A DNA stretch of 64,000 bases from Herbaspirillum chlorophenolicum (lineage in GTDB: Bacteria > Pseudomonadota > Gammaproteobacteria > Burkholderiales > Burkholderiaceae_D). The notes beneath the pieces were generated by a model, which was not told the origin of the DNA, ran no database searches, and saw nothing but the letters and a program-made list of their open reading frames with translations. The position numbers were made by a program, and so were the translations under genes. The stretch lies in NCBI RefSeq assembly GCF_001189955.1, contig NZ_LFLT01000015.1:1-64000 (forward strand), read 5' to 3'. This document shows, in pieces, positions 22,101 to 28,334 of this stretch. How positions within the stretch are numbered: position 1 is the stretch's first letter; every line of letters starts with the position of its first letter.

Positions 22101-25100
22101 AGATCGCCGCGCCGTGGCGCCGAATGCCAAGGGATCGGTTGTACTGGCCGATACGCACTCGATGACCAAGGTCGAAATCTCCCTCGGCGGCACCGGGCTG
22201 GTCTGGTCCGATCTTGCCGCGGCCAGCGGTCTGGAGCCGGGGGCGCCGGTCGATCAGCTGTACGTCGACCTTGGTGTTTGCGAGCCTGCCGACGGCTTGT
22301 GCGTGGTCGATCCCAAGCGCATCAGCTATGTGTGGGGAGTTGATGCTCCATTATTGGATCCGACCTTAGTCGTAGGGGAGCCGGTTGATCCTGTCATTTT
22401 TGATTATTGCAGCTATTTACCCAATGCCTGTTCGGGGATCGTTGGTCCGGTCAAGGATGTGACGACGTACACCGTGCAGTCGCCGATGTTCAGCGTGATT
22501 CGCACCGGCAGCGCCGACCTCGGCATCAATGCGGCGCGCGATTTGCGCATGCAGTCGCCGTTCGGCGTCTACACTGCCGGCACGCGCTCGGCGGCATTGA
22601 CGAACGCCGGCGGCGCCGATCCTTACAACCAGCCGCGCGGTCTGAAGAACGGCAGTCCGATCGGTATCCCCGCAGGCGATTACAGCGACGCACTGGCGAG
22701 TTATCAGGCCTGGTATCCGGAGCAGGGCGGCAACCTGAGCGTGAATGTCGGCGGCGATGTGACCGGCGACACCTGGGGTACGTTTACGTCGGTCAAACGT
22801 TCGCAGACGCCAAGCGCCAGCGTGGGCAACTGGCTGTGGCGCCAGGGCACCGGCAGCACGGCCAGCGGCGCGGACGCCATTCCGACGGCCTGGTGGATCA
22901 ACTTCGGCGCCTATGTGCCGTCCATCGACACCGAATCCAGCGATCCGTATCTGGTCGGCTTTACCGGCTTCGGCACGCTGGGCGGCGGCAATCTGAGCAT
23001 CGATGCCGGCGGCAACGCAGGCATTCTGGAGCGCCGCGGGGATCTTGCCGGTGTCGTATCGCCGCGCAGCCAGGCGCTGGTGGCGGCGGTCGGCAGTACC
23101 GGTCGGGTCGGGGCCGACGGCACACTGACGCTGACCGGCGGCGGCGATCTGCGCATTCGCGTCGGCGGCGCGGTCAACGCCAACACTGCTGTTTCACAAT
23201 ACGGCAACAGCGGCGCCAACATACAAAACCAGGACATCAACGGCGCGCTGATCAATCTGCGCGGAATGACATCGTTGTCGGCCGGCGCCGTGGGCGGTAT
23301 TCAGCCGCGTTACCGTCAATTGCAATCGCAGTTTGTGGGCGGAGACGGAGATGCGGCCGATACCCGTTCCATCGATGCCTTTACGTCGACCATCGCGCTC
23401 AGCGGCAGCGGCCTGACGCTGGTGCCGGGCGACTCGGCAATCTACCTCGACACGCTGGGCGACCTGGTGCTGGCGACCGCAGCGGATGCCGGCCGCGTGT
23501 TCAGCACCAACACAAGCGCTTTCACCACCGCAGGGACGCACTATGCCGGGGGCGGCCAGAGCTGGTTTTCATTGTGGACGCCGCGCACGGCCATCAATCT
23601 GTTCGCGGCCGGCGGCAATCTGACGCCCGGCACAGACATCGCCAACCGCGGATCGTCGATCGGTAACAGCAACACCGGCGATGTCGTGGTGGTCTATCCC
23701 TCCATTTTGCGCGCGACGGCGGCCTCGGGCAGCCTCTATTACGGCTATTCGGCCGCTCCGACATCGAGCGGCACGCCGACAACGAAGTCGCTGGTGCTGG
23801 CGCCGTCGGCCAACGGCGCGCTGGAGTTCTTGGCGGGCACTTCGTTGTTCGGCGGCGCGTATCCGATCAGCATGTCGGGATCGGATGCGCCGTTGCCGAC
23901 GCCGTTCAATCCTGCGTTTGCCGGCTTTGCCGCAAATGGCGCGCTGATTGCAGGCTCGTCCAACCTCGGCCTGAACGGATCGCTCACCGACGCATCCGGC
24001 TACGGCGGAAAGCCGAGCCGTGGCGTGATGAACAGTTTTCCGCTGTTCGCATTCGGACCCGATACGATCGGCGCCACCGCGTTGCATGCAGGCGATTCCT
24101 CGGCGGCGCTGTTCTATGCCGTCAATGGTGACGTGGTCGGCCTGAATAACGGCAATGTGCTGACATTCACTCCTTATACCGAACGTACCATCCCCGTCTG
24201 GTATCGCTCGGCTACCGCAGCACGCGTGCTGGCCGGCCGCGACATCGTCAATGCCACCGGCCTGTTCGTGCACAACAACAGCACCGATATCTCGCTGGTA
24301 CAAGCCGGTCGCGACATCCTGTACGCCAACCTCCAGGTTGCCGGCCCCGGCACGCTGGAAGTATCGGCCGGCCGCAATTTGCTGCAAGAGGGCAGGGCCA
24401 GCATCGTCAGTATCGGCGCGCTGGTGCCGGGCGACAATCGCCCTGGAGCGGATATTGCGATGATGGCCGGCATGGGAGCCGACGGACGGGATTTCTCCGC
24501 GATTGCACGCCGTTACCTGGATCCTGCAAATCTGGCGGACGCCAACATGGCGTTAGCCAGTCAGCCCGGCAAAGTGGTCAAGACCTATACTGCCGAGCTC
24601 ACCGCCTGGCTCAAGGATCGTTATGGTTTCCAGGGAAATCCGGCCGAGACGCTCGATTATTTCAACGCGCTGGCGCCGGAACAGCAACGCGTCTTCCTGC
24701 GGTCGGTGTACTACACCGAGTTGCGTGAAGGGGGCCGTGAATACAACAATCCGGACAGCCGTCGCTACGGTTCTTTCCTGCGCAGCCGCGACATGATCGC
24801 GACGCTGTTCCCGGACCGCGATGCCGCCGGTAATGAAATCAAGCGCACCGGCGACATCACGATATTCGGCAATGCGGGTGTACACACCAACTTCGGCGGA
24901 GATATCCAGATGATGGCGCCGGGTGGCCAGATCGTGGTTGGCGTGCAGGGAGAAGTGCCGCAAGCAACAGCCGGTGTCGTGACGCAAGGCCAGGGCAATA
25001 TTCAGCTGTTTAGCGAAAAGAGCCTGTTGCTGGGCCTGTCGCGCGTCATGACGACCTTCGGCGGCGACATCTTCGCCTGGTCGGAACAGGGTGACATCAA

Positions 25101-25716
25101 TGCCGGCCGCGGTTCTAAAACTACGGTGCTGTACACGCCGCCAAAACGCGTCTATGACCAATGGGGCAACACCACGCTGTCGCCGCAGGTGCCGAGCGCC
25201 GGCGCAGGTATTGCCACGCTCAGTCCAGTGCCGGAGGCCAAGGCCGGCGACGTCGATCTGATCGCGCCGCTGGGCACGATCGATGCCGGCGAAGCAGGCA
25301 TCCGCGTTTCGGGCAACATCAACCTCATTGCACCGGAAATCCTCAATGCCACCAACATCCAGGTCAAGGGCGAGTCGGCCGGAATACCGGTGGTCGCGGC
25401 CGTCAATGTTGGTGCCTTGAGCAACGCCAGCGCGGCGGCCAGCTCTGCCGCATCGGCAGCGCAGGATGCCGTGGCGCGCGCCCGCAATGAAGCGCGTCAG
25501 GGGTTGCCGTCGATCTTCACGGTGCGCGTGCTGGGCTTCGGCGGCGAGAGCGGCGGGGGAAGCGATGCGGTGCCGCCGACGTCGTCAAGCGGTGTCAGGC
25601 TCGGCTACGATCGGAGCAGCTTCGTGCAGGTCGCCGGGCACGGCAAAGAGATCCGGCCGGAACTGATGTCGCGATTGACTGATGAGGAGAAGCGCAGGCT
25701 GAGCCAGGACAAATAA
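13186..25716 (+). CDS. TpsA2: giant filamentous-haemagglutinin-like exoprotein (4176 aa)
   Basis: An extended signal peptide ends AHA at residue 44. A TPS secretion / haemagglutination-activity domain follows (~150-290), with NRINDPLARPSQIQG and the VNRNGIAFSGSSQ signature. A very long beta-helix shaft makes up most of the protein, and a DUF3739-type C-terminus covers ~3880-4130. Two cysteine pairs are inserted into the otherwise Cys-free shaft: CNGGAC near residue 2015, and CEPADGLC plus CSYLPNAC at ~3032-3082. A hydrophobic-turn repeat module (for example GTVLPVDVTLN, LTWPKGVALP) lies at bases ~21580-21965. Predicted role: an adhesin- or scaffold-type exoprotein exported by the TpsB at 26627. 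The gene directly follows a sigma/anti-sigma cassette and ECF-like promoter B, so it is probably sigma-dependent. No C-terminal toxin domain of the CdiA kind is visible. Confidence 0.96.
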   Translation: MNTCNRSAHARIKKHNNKRYFHPAPLAHAVALIIATGAWHSAHAQQAFSSAWFAAKGAAQNTAASTGYLPNGMPASSLTNPALQQQKANQQLQSSLNNLALIARGIAAQQAAQQAARQAAMNGSGVPDGLVDGGLKVDTDSLTKGWLNAMEPTSSTSGGKTTVTIQQTADKAILNWESFNVGKNTILSFLQLPHWAVLNRINDPLARPSQIQGQIKGDGTVMIVNRNGIAFSGSSQVDTRNLVAAAANISDSQFTSGLYGATQTTASFTDANGKLIVEAGAQISTSQPASVTQGGGYVLLLGSEVSNDGQITTSRGQTELAAGDSFIIRKGVGTDANTISTTRGNEIAPQFNAGSSAGKVTNSGLIVAREGDITLAGRDVRQNGVALASTTVNARGTVHLLNSASDTQGKVTLGTGATTAVVIEDDGVTLALNSQRDALISQSAEQDTLRMNSAAGSFDNLAKLSDRRDQSRIEIVSGGNVEFQGDSTTLATGGQIAVSAAKRSFVADKAVLDVSGAVGVNLAMDASNLKINVQGNELRDAPGNRDSGNLLNGNLWIDTRQLIYVPAGTGGYASDRWYTAGGLLEVGGYLGNQGHRVGEWAALGGSIVLGGAEVVTQAGSSVNLSGGTLNVQTGYLNQSWLKGVDGQLYNASTASSNMLYAGVYKGFEDEHVRWGKNATGFYYNPLIGPQRLLQNGYTVGRDAGRLIINAPTAIIEGNIVADVYNGPQQTSLRAAAATDGYKLSQSTAARAGMLALGRYSAIGRTDLFNTGVRIGSVAQVTTGMAADDALDPARTNTFWLDSGRLNAQTLGGLDLGTRDAIVIDQALTLADGGQLNMIGASIDIRADVTIRSGSLRAGNIFASPLPGAQVQALTQNGASLVALREGATLDLRGRQSSVAQDGGNGQAYIDGGSVVLESSSGVAVERGSLIDVSSGAAILAKGKQKGGKGGNVSLIADSAAAAGSGGVLQLDGEIRSYGVSGGGTFKIETGNAVAIGGDPALTPSALNIDASRLQAGFSSIDINGHQGLTVAAGAQLDVAMPVYRFGGSDEAGALLTVWTPPQQQNDALNQRLVQRAGADLTLRSQRLPNEGGDITIGAGAVISVDPGRSISLLGGGMSNIVVDGRLNAWGGNIAIGIDSPPATSLQNTSQHAHQRSIWIGGNAVLDVAARAVTATAANGRRYGTVRDGGTIAIGGALDWENKGEANAPDIAVIIRPGALLDASGASAVLDFPAAGKSNEINVASNGGSIILKSAHSLYLDGTLRARAGGAGAAGGTLAIALERLAFASNAQPDDAVRTQREFILSQTQPGSGLSATLQPGQMDPALVYGAGRLGADQVVDGGFGNLSLLVDGALSFAGNVDLTTSQSMRLYAGSYGLAETAAANSQVKLASSYLRMGAATRVTKDFEVMYGVTWRNGSSTRSSDAVFTAAADLIDIRDRVGFGAHGQIRQQNNSLVDIDQRGFDTVNLVSRGDLRLLGGTAGLGLSGALTTELATTGNMNITAAQIYPATNVSAQIVAGYGAGRVLDIRRYGDTNAAVPFSAFGSLLLGADTLRQGGVVRAPLGSIVLGTDGRGSSSVHASLVDLLPGSLTSVSGAGLVMPYGGTIDGVTYDYAGKPIALRALGTSGITLSGDSVVGHGGSVLDLSGGGELTGAGFISGRGGSVDIIRTPLVNANPTSGFSKSGNAVYAIVPGSAAAYAPVAADAGAADPMIGRQITLDSDVAGLKAGTYTLMPSTYALLPGAFRVEVGAAIAPGSGVVATGNGSYVAPGYLGVANTAIRLSLPNQLVLTPADTVRKQSTYNETDYSAFVVADAARRGGMRGEVSDDARSLVLDFGYARPQPGVRMLQFDGTALFNPAPGSGGFGGTLSAKSFNLEVLADGAMPSAGFTGTSLYASDLNSFNPARMILGGSLGLQYGDNFATFKGDASNLAVRSGAQLSAPEVFLVTGSPSGGIIVEQGASISTLGRGAAAYDSRNGVVFSAGATSVLALSNGWINLLPTNVAGASGGTIDIGTCNGGACSGAATLYSEGTLAIATNKAFTMADNARYGSRNLLLAVSSLNMGSDAALGNAAANGMLPAGLSLNQGVLNRLLSGNAGAGVPAVESLIFNVRESVNMYGSVDLDTRNPVSGKSSIQRLVVGTPAIYGYGSATDRANITTEEFVWTGSTSSQVTTGIGNGSGQYTPDLPGAAIGSLLGDSTLNISAARIVFGNGPNSQPLAGVSADRLALGFGSVNLNAGERVTANGTGTLKVYHQQGAYVAGQGYQYSGGDINIVAPLVTGEAGSVNRITAGGAVVVSAPAGASFAVDSGALGAELQLNGRSISVNTAVVLPSGKLSLNATDDLTLGDDARFDLSGRAIKFFEQTRYSWGGDLLLNSSSGNIVQGAGSLINLSAQNNRGGTLKATALGAAAGYVDLAGTILGAASGRYDAGGTIVPYDAAEVSIRAQTLNDFAGLNARLNSGEVFGARRFQIKQGDLTIGDEVKARQVDVSVDGGKLTVNGRIDASGFQVGSIRLAAKGDLIVNGMLDAHATGLRVDSYGKIIDSANRAIVDLTTQSGMLTLGSAATIDLRAGTQTAQGNDGVARGTVNLNAPRLGGSTAGGTGAGANDVAVTVNGTPLISGAKTIAVNAFRSYDDAPLAPLPDVTGNTPQLVTQAYLDGIDTDSQAYINAALANTNLAGRLAGLGSYHLRPGVEIVSNKITNPGGDLTVSGDLDLSGYRYGPGANRLDPALRGYGEPGVLVLRAAGNINVYGSINDGFAPPPATPDDKGWYLTEGRNASGKGETPFGGDIVIPIDGIVLEAGTLFPKNATLNYDVPVAGAILPAGTVLPVDVTLNDSHTLMAGTVLAANIYNADGSVALAAGAVLNSNVVLSSGMKLGAGNVLRSNADVAALTWPKGVALPVDMAASSSVALARGALIPAMTKVELLNDEPVSLRPASGGVQGRNWALAPMLGQGSSSWGLQLTAGADLGSADRRAVAPNAKGSVVLADTHSMTKVEISLGGTGLVWSDLAAASGLEPGAPVDQLYVDLGVCEPADGLCVVDPKRISYVWGVDAPLLDPTLVVGEPVDPVIFDYCSYLPNACSGIVGPVKDVTTYTVQSPMFSVIRTGSADLGINAARDLRMQSPFGVYTAGTRSAALTNAGGADPYNQPRGLKNGSPIGIPAGDYSDALASYQAWYPEQGGNLSVNVGGDVTGDTWGTFTSVKRSQTPSASVGNWLWRQGTGSTASGADAIPTAWWINFGAYVPSIDTESSDPYLVGFTGFGTLGGGNLSIDAGGNAGILERRGDLAGVVSPRSQALVAAVGSTGRVGADGTLTLTGGGDLRIRVGGAVNANTAVSQYGNSGANIQNQDINGALINLRGMTSLSAGAVGGIQPRYRQLQSQFVGGDGDAADTRSIDAFTSTIALSGSGLTLVPGDSAIYLDTLGDLVLATAADAGRVFSTNTSAFTTAGTHYAGGGQSWFSLWTPRTAINLFAAGGNLTPGTDIANRGSSIGNSNTGDVVVVYPSILRATAASGSLYYGYSAAPTSSGTPTTKSLVLAPSANGALEFLAGTSLFGGAYPISMSGSDAPLPTPFNPAFAGFAANGALIAGSSNLGLNGSLTDASGYGGKPSRGVMNSFPLFAFGPDTIGATALHAGDSSAALFYAVNGDVVGLNNGNVLTFTPYTERTIPVWYRSATAARVLAGRDIVNATGLFVHNNSTDISLVQAGRDILYANLQVAGPGTLEVSAGRNLLQEGRASIVSIGALVPGDNRPGADIAMMAGMGADGRDFSAIARRYLDPANLADANMALASQPGKVVKTYTAELTAWLKDRYGFQGNPAETLDYFNALAPEQQRVFLRSVYYTELREGGREYNNPDSRRYGSFLRSRDMIATLFPDRDAAGNEIKRTGDITIFGNAGVHTNFGGDIQMMAPGGQIVVGVQGEVPQATAGVVTQGQGNIQLFSEKSLLLGLSRVMTTFGGDIFAWSEQGDINAGRGSKTTVLYTPPKRVYDQWGNTTLSPQVPSAGAGIATLSPVPEAKAGDVDLIAPLGTIDAGEAGIRVSGNINLIAPEILNATNIQVKGESAGIPVVAAVNVGALSNASAAASSAASAAQDAVARARNEARQGLPSIFTVRVLGFGGESGGGSDAVPPTSSSGVRLGYDRSSFVQVAGHGKEIRPELMSRLTDEEKRRLSQDK

Positions 25717-25731
25717 AGATAAGGAAAGAAG

Positions 25732-25776
25732 AAAGCGGCGCCGGAAGCAATGAATCCGGCGCCGCTTTTTATTTTT
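25732..25776 (+). terminator. Rho-independent terminator after TpsA2
   Basis: A strong GC stem (AGCGGCGCCGGA and TCCGGCGCCGCT around a 9-base loop) runs into CTTTTTATTTTT. It ends the TpsA2 transcript and can also serve the convergent minus-strand gene that stops at 25808. Confidence 0.88.
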
Positions 25777-25807
25777 CGGCGTTGCCGCCGGCCTGGCTTA
25801 GCCCGGT

Positions 25808-26161
25808 CTAGCGCGGAAACACCGGCACGGCAGGCGTTGCCGGAGGACGTTGCGGATAGACCGACGTACCGAAGGTATTGCCCATGCGATTGCTGGTGGC
25901 GGCGTAATTGAACAATCCCAGTTGATTGGACGGCCTGTTGACGATGCCTTGCGAAGCCATTTCAGATGCCGCCGGCGGCTTGCTTGTCTCTTTGGGCATC
26001 AGCTTTTGCGTCAGGCATGCGTAGGGGGGAATTCGCTCGCCGTTGACGACGACGTCGATGCAGCTCGGCGCGTTCTTGTCCGTTGCGTTGCCGGTTTCTT
26101 CCGCTGCTGCGGGGCCGATGGCTGCAAAAAAGAGCAGGGCGGCGCTAGTCTTGGTGCGCAT
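25808..26161 (-). CDS. Small secreted protein of unknown function
   Basis: About 117 aa and the only intact gene I support on the minus strand. The start at 26161 is chosen because GGAAAG precedes it at good spacing and a clean signal peptide follows (MRTKTSAALLFFAAIGPAAA, then EE). The mature part holds two cysteines (in SCIDVVVNGERIPPYACL), which could form a disulfide, then a low-complexity Pro/Asn/Arg-rich tail. I do not recognise the family. It is transcribed away from the TpsB operon and towards TpsA2, sharing the intergenic control region 26162-26626. Upstream extensions of the frame lack a ribosome binding site. Confidence 0.7.
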   Translation of the reverse strand: MRTKTSAALLFFAAIGPAAAEETGNATDKNAPSCIDVVVNGERIPPYACLTQKLMPKETSKPPAASEMASQGIVNRPSNQLGLFNYAATSNRMGNTFGTSVYPQRPPATPAVPVFPR

Positions 26162-26253
26162 GTTTTTCTTTCCAGTGTTCGTGTGCTTGTTGAGCTTGCT
26201 CGAGCAAAGCGGGAATGCGAGCCAGCCGGTTGGGGAACGGCATCTCCGGAACA

Positions 26254-26271
26254 TGTCACGGTAGTGTGATG
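26254..26271 (+). promoter_or_regulatory. Possible Pho-box-like repeat between the small secreted gene and the TpsB operon
   Basis: ATGTCACGGTAGTGTGAT has TGTCA and TGTGA at an 11-base period. It is identical to the Pho-box candidate at 10498-10515 at 14 of 18 positions, including the first nine. It sits about 93 bases upstream of the minus-strand gene start and 350 bases upstream of tpsB, so its target is unclear. Confidence 0.3.
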
Positions 26272-26482
26272 TGGAGCGGATAGCATCGACGGTTCGCTGA
26301 CGGTGCAATGCATGCATCTTTGTCCGAAGCATAGGTGATGTCGATGCGGCTTTCAACAAGAAACGCTATCGCATCGGCAACAAAATAAAAACAAACCGTC
26401 GCCGTGACGCATTGGTCGGAAGACGCTTGTCTGCGGGAATCGGCATTTTGCCGATCGGCCGGATACAGCCCCAAAAGGAATT

Positions 26483-26500
26483 ATGAACATTTGATGACAT
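26483..26500 (-). promoter_or_regulatory. Predicted Pho box abutting the TpsB-operon promoter
   Basis: Read on the minus strand the 18 bases are ATGTCATCAAATGTTCAT, about 13 of 18 matches to the classical Pho box. The box ends six bases before the GGTTCC element of putative ECF promoter E, a position where a bound activator could touch RNA polymerase. Its orientation is opposite to tpsB. Confidence 0.45.
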
Positions 26501-26505
26501 TTGAC

Positions 26506-26532
26506 GGTTCCACAGGGTGTCAATCGTCTATG
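26506..26532 (+). promoter_or_regulatory. Putative ECF promoter E of the TpsB-ExbBD-TonB operon
   Basis: GGTTCC (26506) and CGTCTA (26525) have the same 19-base start-to-start spacing as sites A, B, C and D. Transcription from here would start about 85 bases before the TpsB ATG. The remainder of the 26162-26626 gap is AT-richer than the genes, with no other recognisable element beyond the two Pho-box candidates. Confidence 0.5.
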
Positions 26533-26626
26533 CATTGATACGCTGCGTCGGCACATCGATGGCAGCCGCCGGCGGGTTGATGCGTGGCGTCAATAAGAAT
26601 TGGATTTAGAGGGCTGGGTTCTATAT

Positions 26627-28282
26627 ATGCGTAATGCAAACGGGAAGAGAAGCAGGTCGCCGGGGTGTCTGCGGGCGATATGTCTGGCAATAGCGGGGAT
26701 GAGTATTCACGGATGGGGGATGGCACAGCAGCCGGACCAGGGCGTTGCCGCCGGTCCGGCTGACAAGGCTGTTGAGGCGTCAGCCGATACGCGGCGTGTC
26801 GATATCAATGAATATGTCGTGCGCGGCAACACAGTGCTGGACGCGCGCAGCATCGAAAAGGCGGTAACGCCCTTCCTGGGGCCGCAGCGCACGATGAAAG
26901 ATGTCGAGGGCGCGCGCGATGCCTTGCTGGCGGCGTATAACGCCAAGGGTTATCAGTCGGTCTACGTCGACTTGCCCGAGCAGCAGGTCACCGAAGGCGT
27001 GGTCTTCCTGCAAGTCAGCGAAACCACGGTCGGCCGCGTGCGCGTGGTCGGCGCGCAGTACAACTCGCCGCTGGAAGTGCGGGAACAGGTGCCTTCGCTG
27101 AAGGAAGGCGCCGTGCCCGATTTCACGCGAGCGCAGGCTGAACTGACGGCATTGAACCGCGGCGCCAAGCGCCAGGTCGTGCCGCTGGTGAAGCAGGGCA
27201 GCATTCCCGGCACCATGGACGTCGATCTGAAGGTCGACGACAGCAGCCCCTGGCGCGCCAGCGTGGGGGTGAACAACGACTACAGCGCCGACACCAAGCC
27301 GTTGCGCATGACGGGATCGATCGGCTACGACAACCTGTGGCAAATGGGGCATAGCGCCTCCATCAGTTATTTCGGCACGCCGCAGGACATGAGCCAGACC
27401 CGCGTATGGTCGGGCTCTTACAGCGCGCCGATTCGCGGCACCAACTGGACGGTGGAAGGATCGGGTTTCACTTCCAACAGCAATGTCGCCACCGTCGGCG
27501 GCACCAGCGTGCTGGGCAAGGGACATTCGTTCGGCATCAAGGCCACTTATACGGTGCCGGACACGGGCAACTGGTATCACGCTTTCGGCGCAGGCGTCGA
27601 CTTCAAGAAGAATGACCAGACGCTGAGCCTGAATGGCGCCGGGGATACCGTGCCGCTGAAGTATGCGCCGGTGTCGCTGACCTATGCCGGTTTCATGCAG
27701 GGCGAACGCAACCAGTACGGACTCAACTTCACGCTGCTCAACGGCACCAGCCGCTTTTTCGGTTACGGCAGCAGCGATTCCCAGTTCGACTACAACCGCT
27801 ATAAGGCGACCTCGAGCTTCATGGTGCTCAAGCTCGACCTGAACGGGACGCATACCTTCAGCAACAGCATGCAGCTGGGCGGCCGCCTCAATGCGCAGAT
27901 CACCGATTCGCCGCTGGTGTCGGGCGAGCAGATCGCCGCCGGCGGCCTCAACTCGGTGCGCGGCTATCTGTCGGCGGAAGCTACCGGCGACTATGGCGCG
28001 GTGGGCTCGGTGGAGTTGCGTTCGCCGCTATTGAGTTACCTCAATCCCGTGGTTGAAAACTGGCGCATCTACACCTTTCTGGATGCGGCGCGCCTGAAGT
28101 TGCGCGATCCGCTGGTGGAGCAGATCGACACCTACACGCTGGCCTCGGTCGGATTCGGCAGCAGCTTCCTGGTCAGCCAGGTGATCGGCGGCCGCGTCGA
28201 TTTCGGCTATCCGCTCAAGAAGGGGCCGCGCACCGACAGCCATACCCCGCGACTGAATTTCAGCCTCACGGCTACGTATTGA
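26627..28282 (+). CDS. TpsB: ShlB/FhaC/HecB-family outer membrane TPS transporter
   Basis: About 551 aa. A signal peptide (to about GMAQQ) is followed by two POTRA-like periplasmic repeats (~55-205; YVVRGNTVLDARSIEKAV, and ETTVGRVRVVGAQYN). A 16-strand-type barrel fills the rest. The lid-loop motif VRGY, conserved in TpsB/Omp85 proteins, is at about residue 443 (LNSVRGYLSAEAT). It is the only TpsB in the window, so it probably serves all three TpsA paralogues. It is first in an operon with exbB, exbD and tonB homologues, the order known for pdtB-exbB2-exbD2-tonB4 in P. aeruginosa. ATG 26627 is chosen over TTG 26600 because the signal peptide begins there; AGAGGG lies somewhat far upstream of it. 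Confidence 0.93.
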   Translation: MRNANGKRSRSPGCLRAICLAIAGMSIHGWGMAQQPDQGVAAGPADKAVEASADTRRVDINEYVVRGNTVLDARSIEKAVTPFLGPQRTMKDVEGARDALLAAYNAKGYQSVYVDLPEQQVTEGVVFLQVSETTVGRVRVVGAQYNSPLEVREQVPSLKEGAVPDFTRAQAELTALNRGAKRQVVPLVKQGSIPGTMDVDLKVDDSSPWRASVGVNNDYSADTKPLRMTGSIGYDNLWQMGHSASISYFGTPQDMSQTRVWSGSYSAPIRGTNWTVEGSGFTSNSNVATVGGTSVLGKGHSFGIKATYTVPDTGNWYHAFGAGVDFKKNDQTLSLNGAGDTVPLKYAPVSLTYAGFMQGERNQYGLNFTLLNGTSRFFGYGSSDSQFDYNRYKATSSFMVLKLDLNGTHTFSNSMQLGGRLNAQITDSPLVSGEQIAAGGLNSVRGYLSAEATGDYGAVGSVELRSPLLSYLNPVVENWRIYTFLDAARLKLRDPLVEQIDTYTLASVGFGSSFLVSQVIGGRVDFGYPLKKGPRTDSHTPRLNFSLTATY

Positions 28283-28334
28283 ACGGCAAGACATTCATTT
28301 AACTATGTTGTACGCGTTTTCGGAGATCCTTTGT

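Noticed and set aside
13186-25716. Contact-dependent inhibition (CdiA-type) toxin function for the TpsA proteins.
   Set aside because: No pretoxin motif, variable C-terminal toxin or immunity gene follows; the C-termini are conserved DUF3739 sequences in all three.
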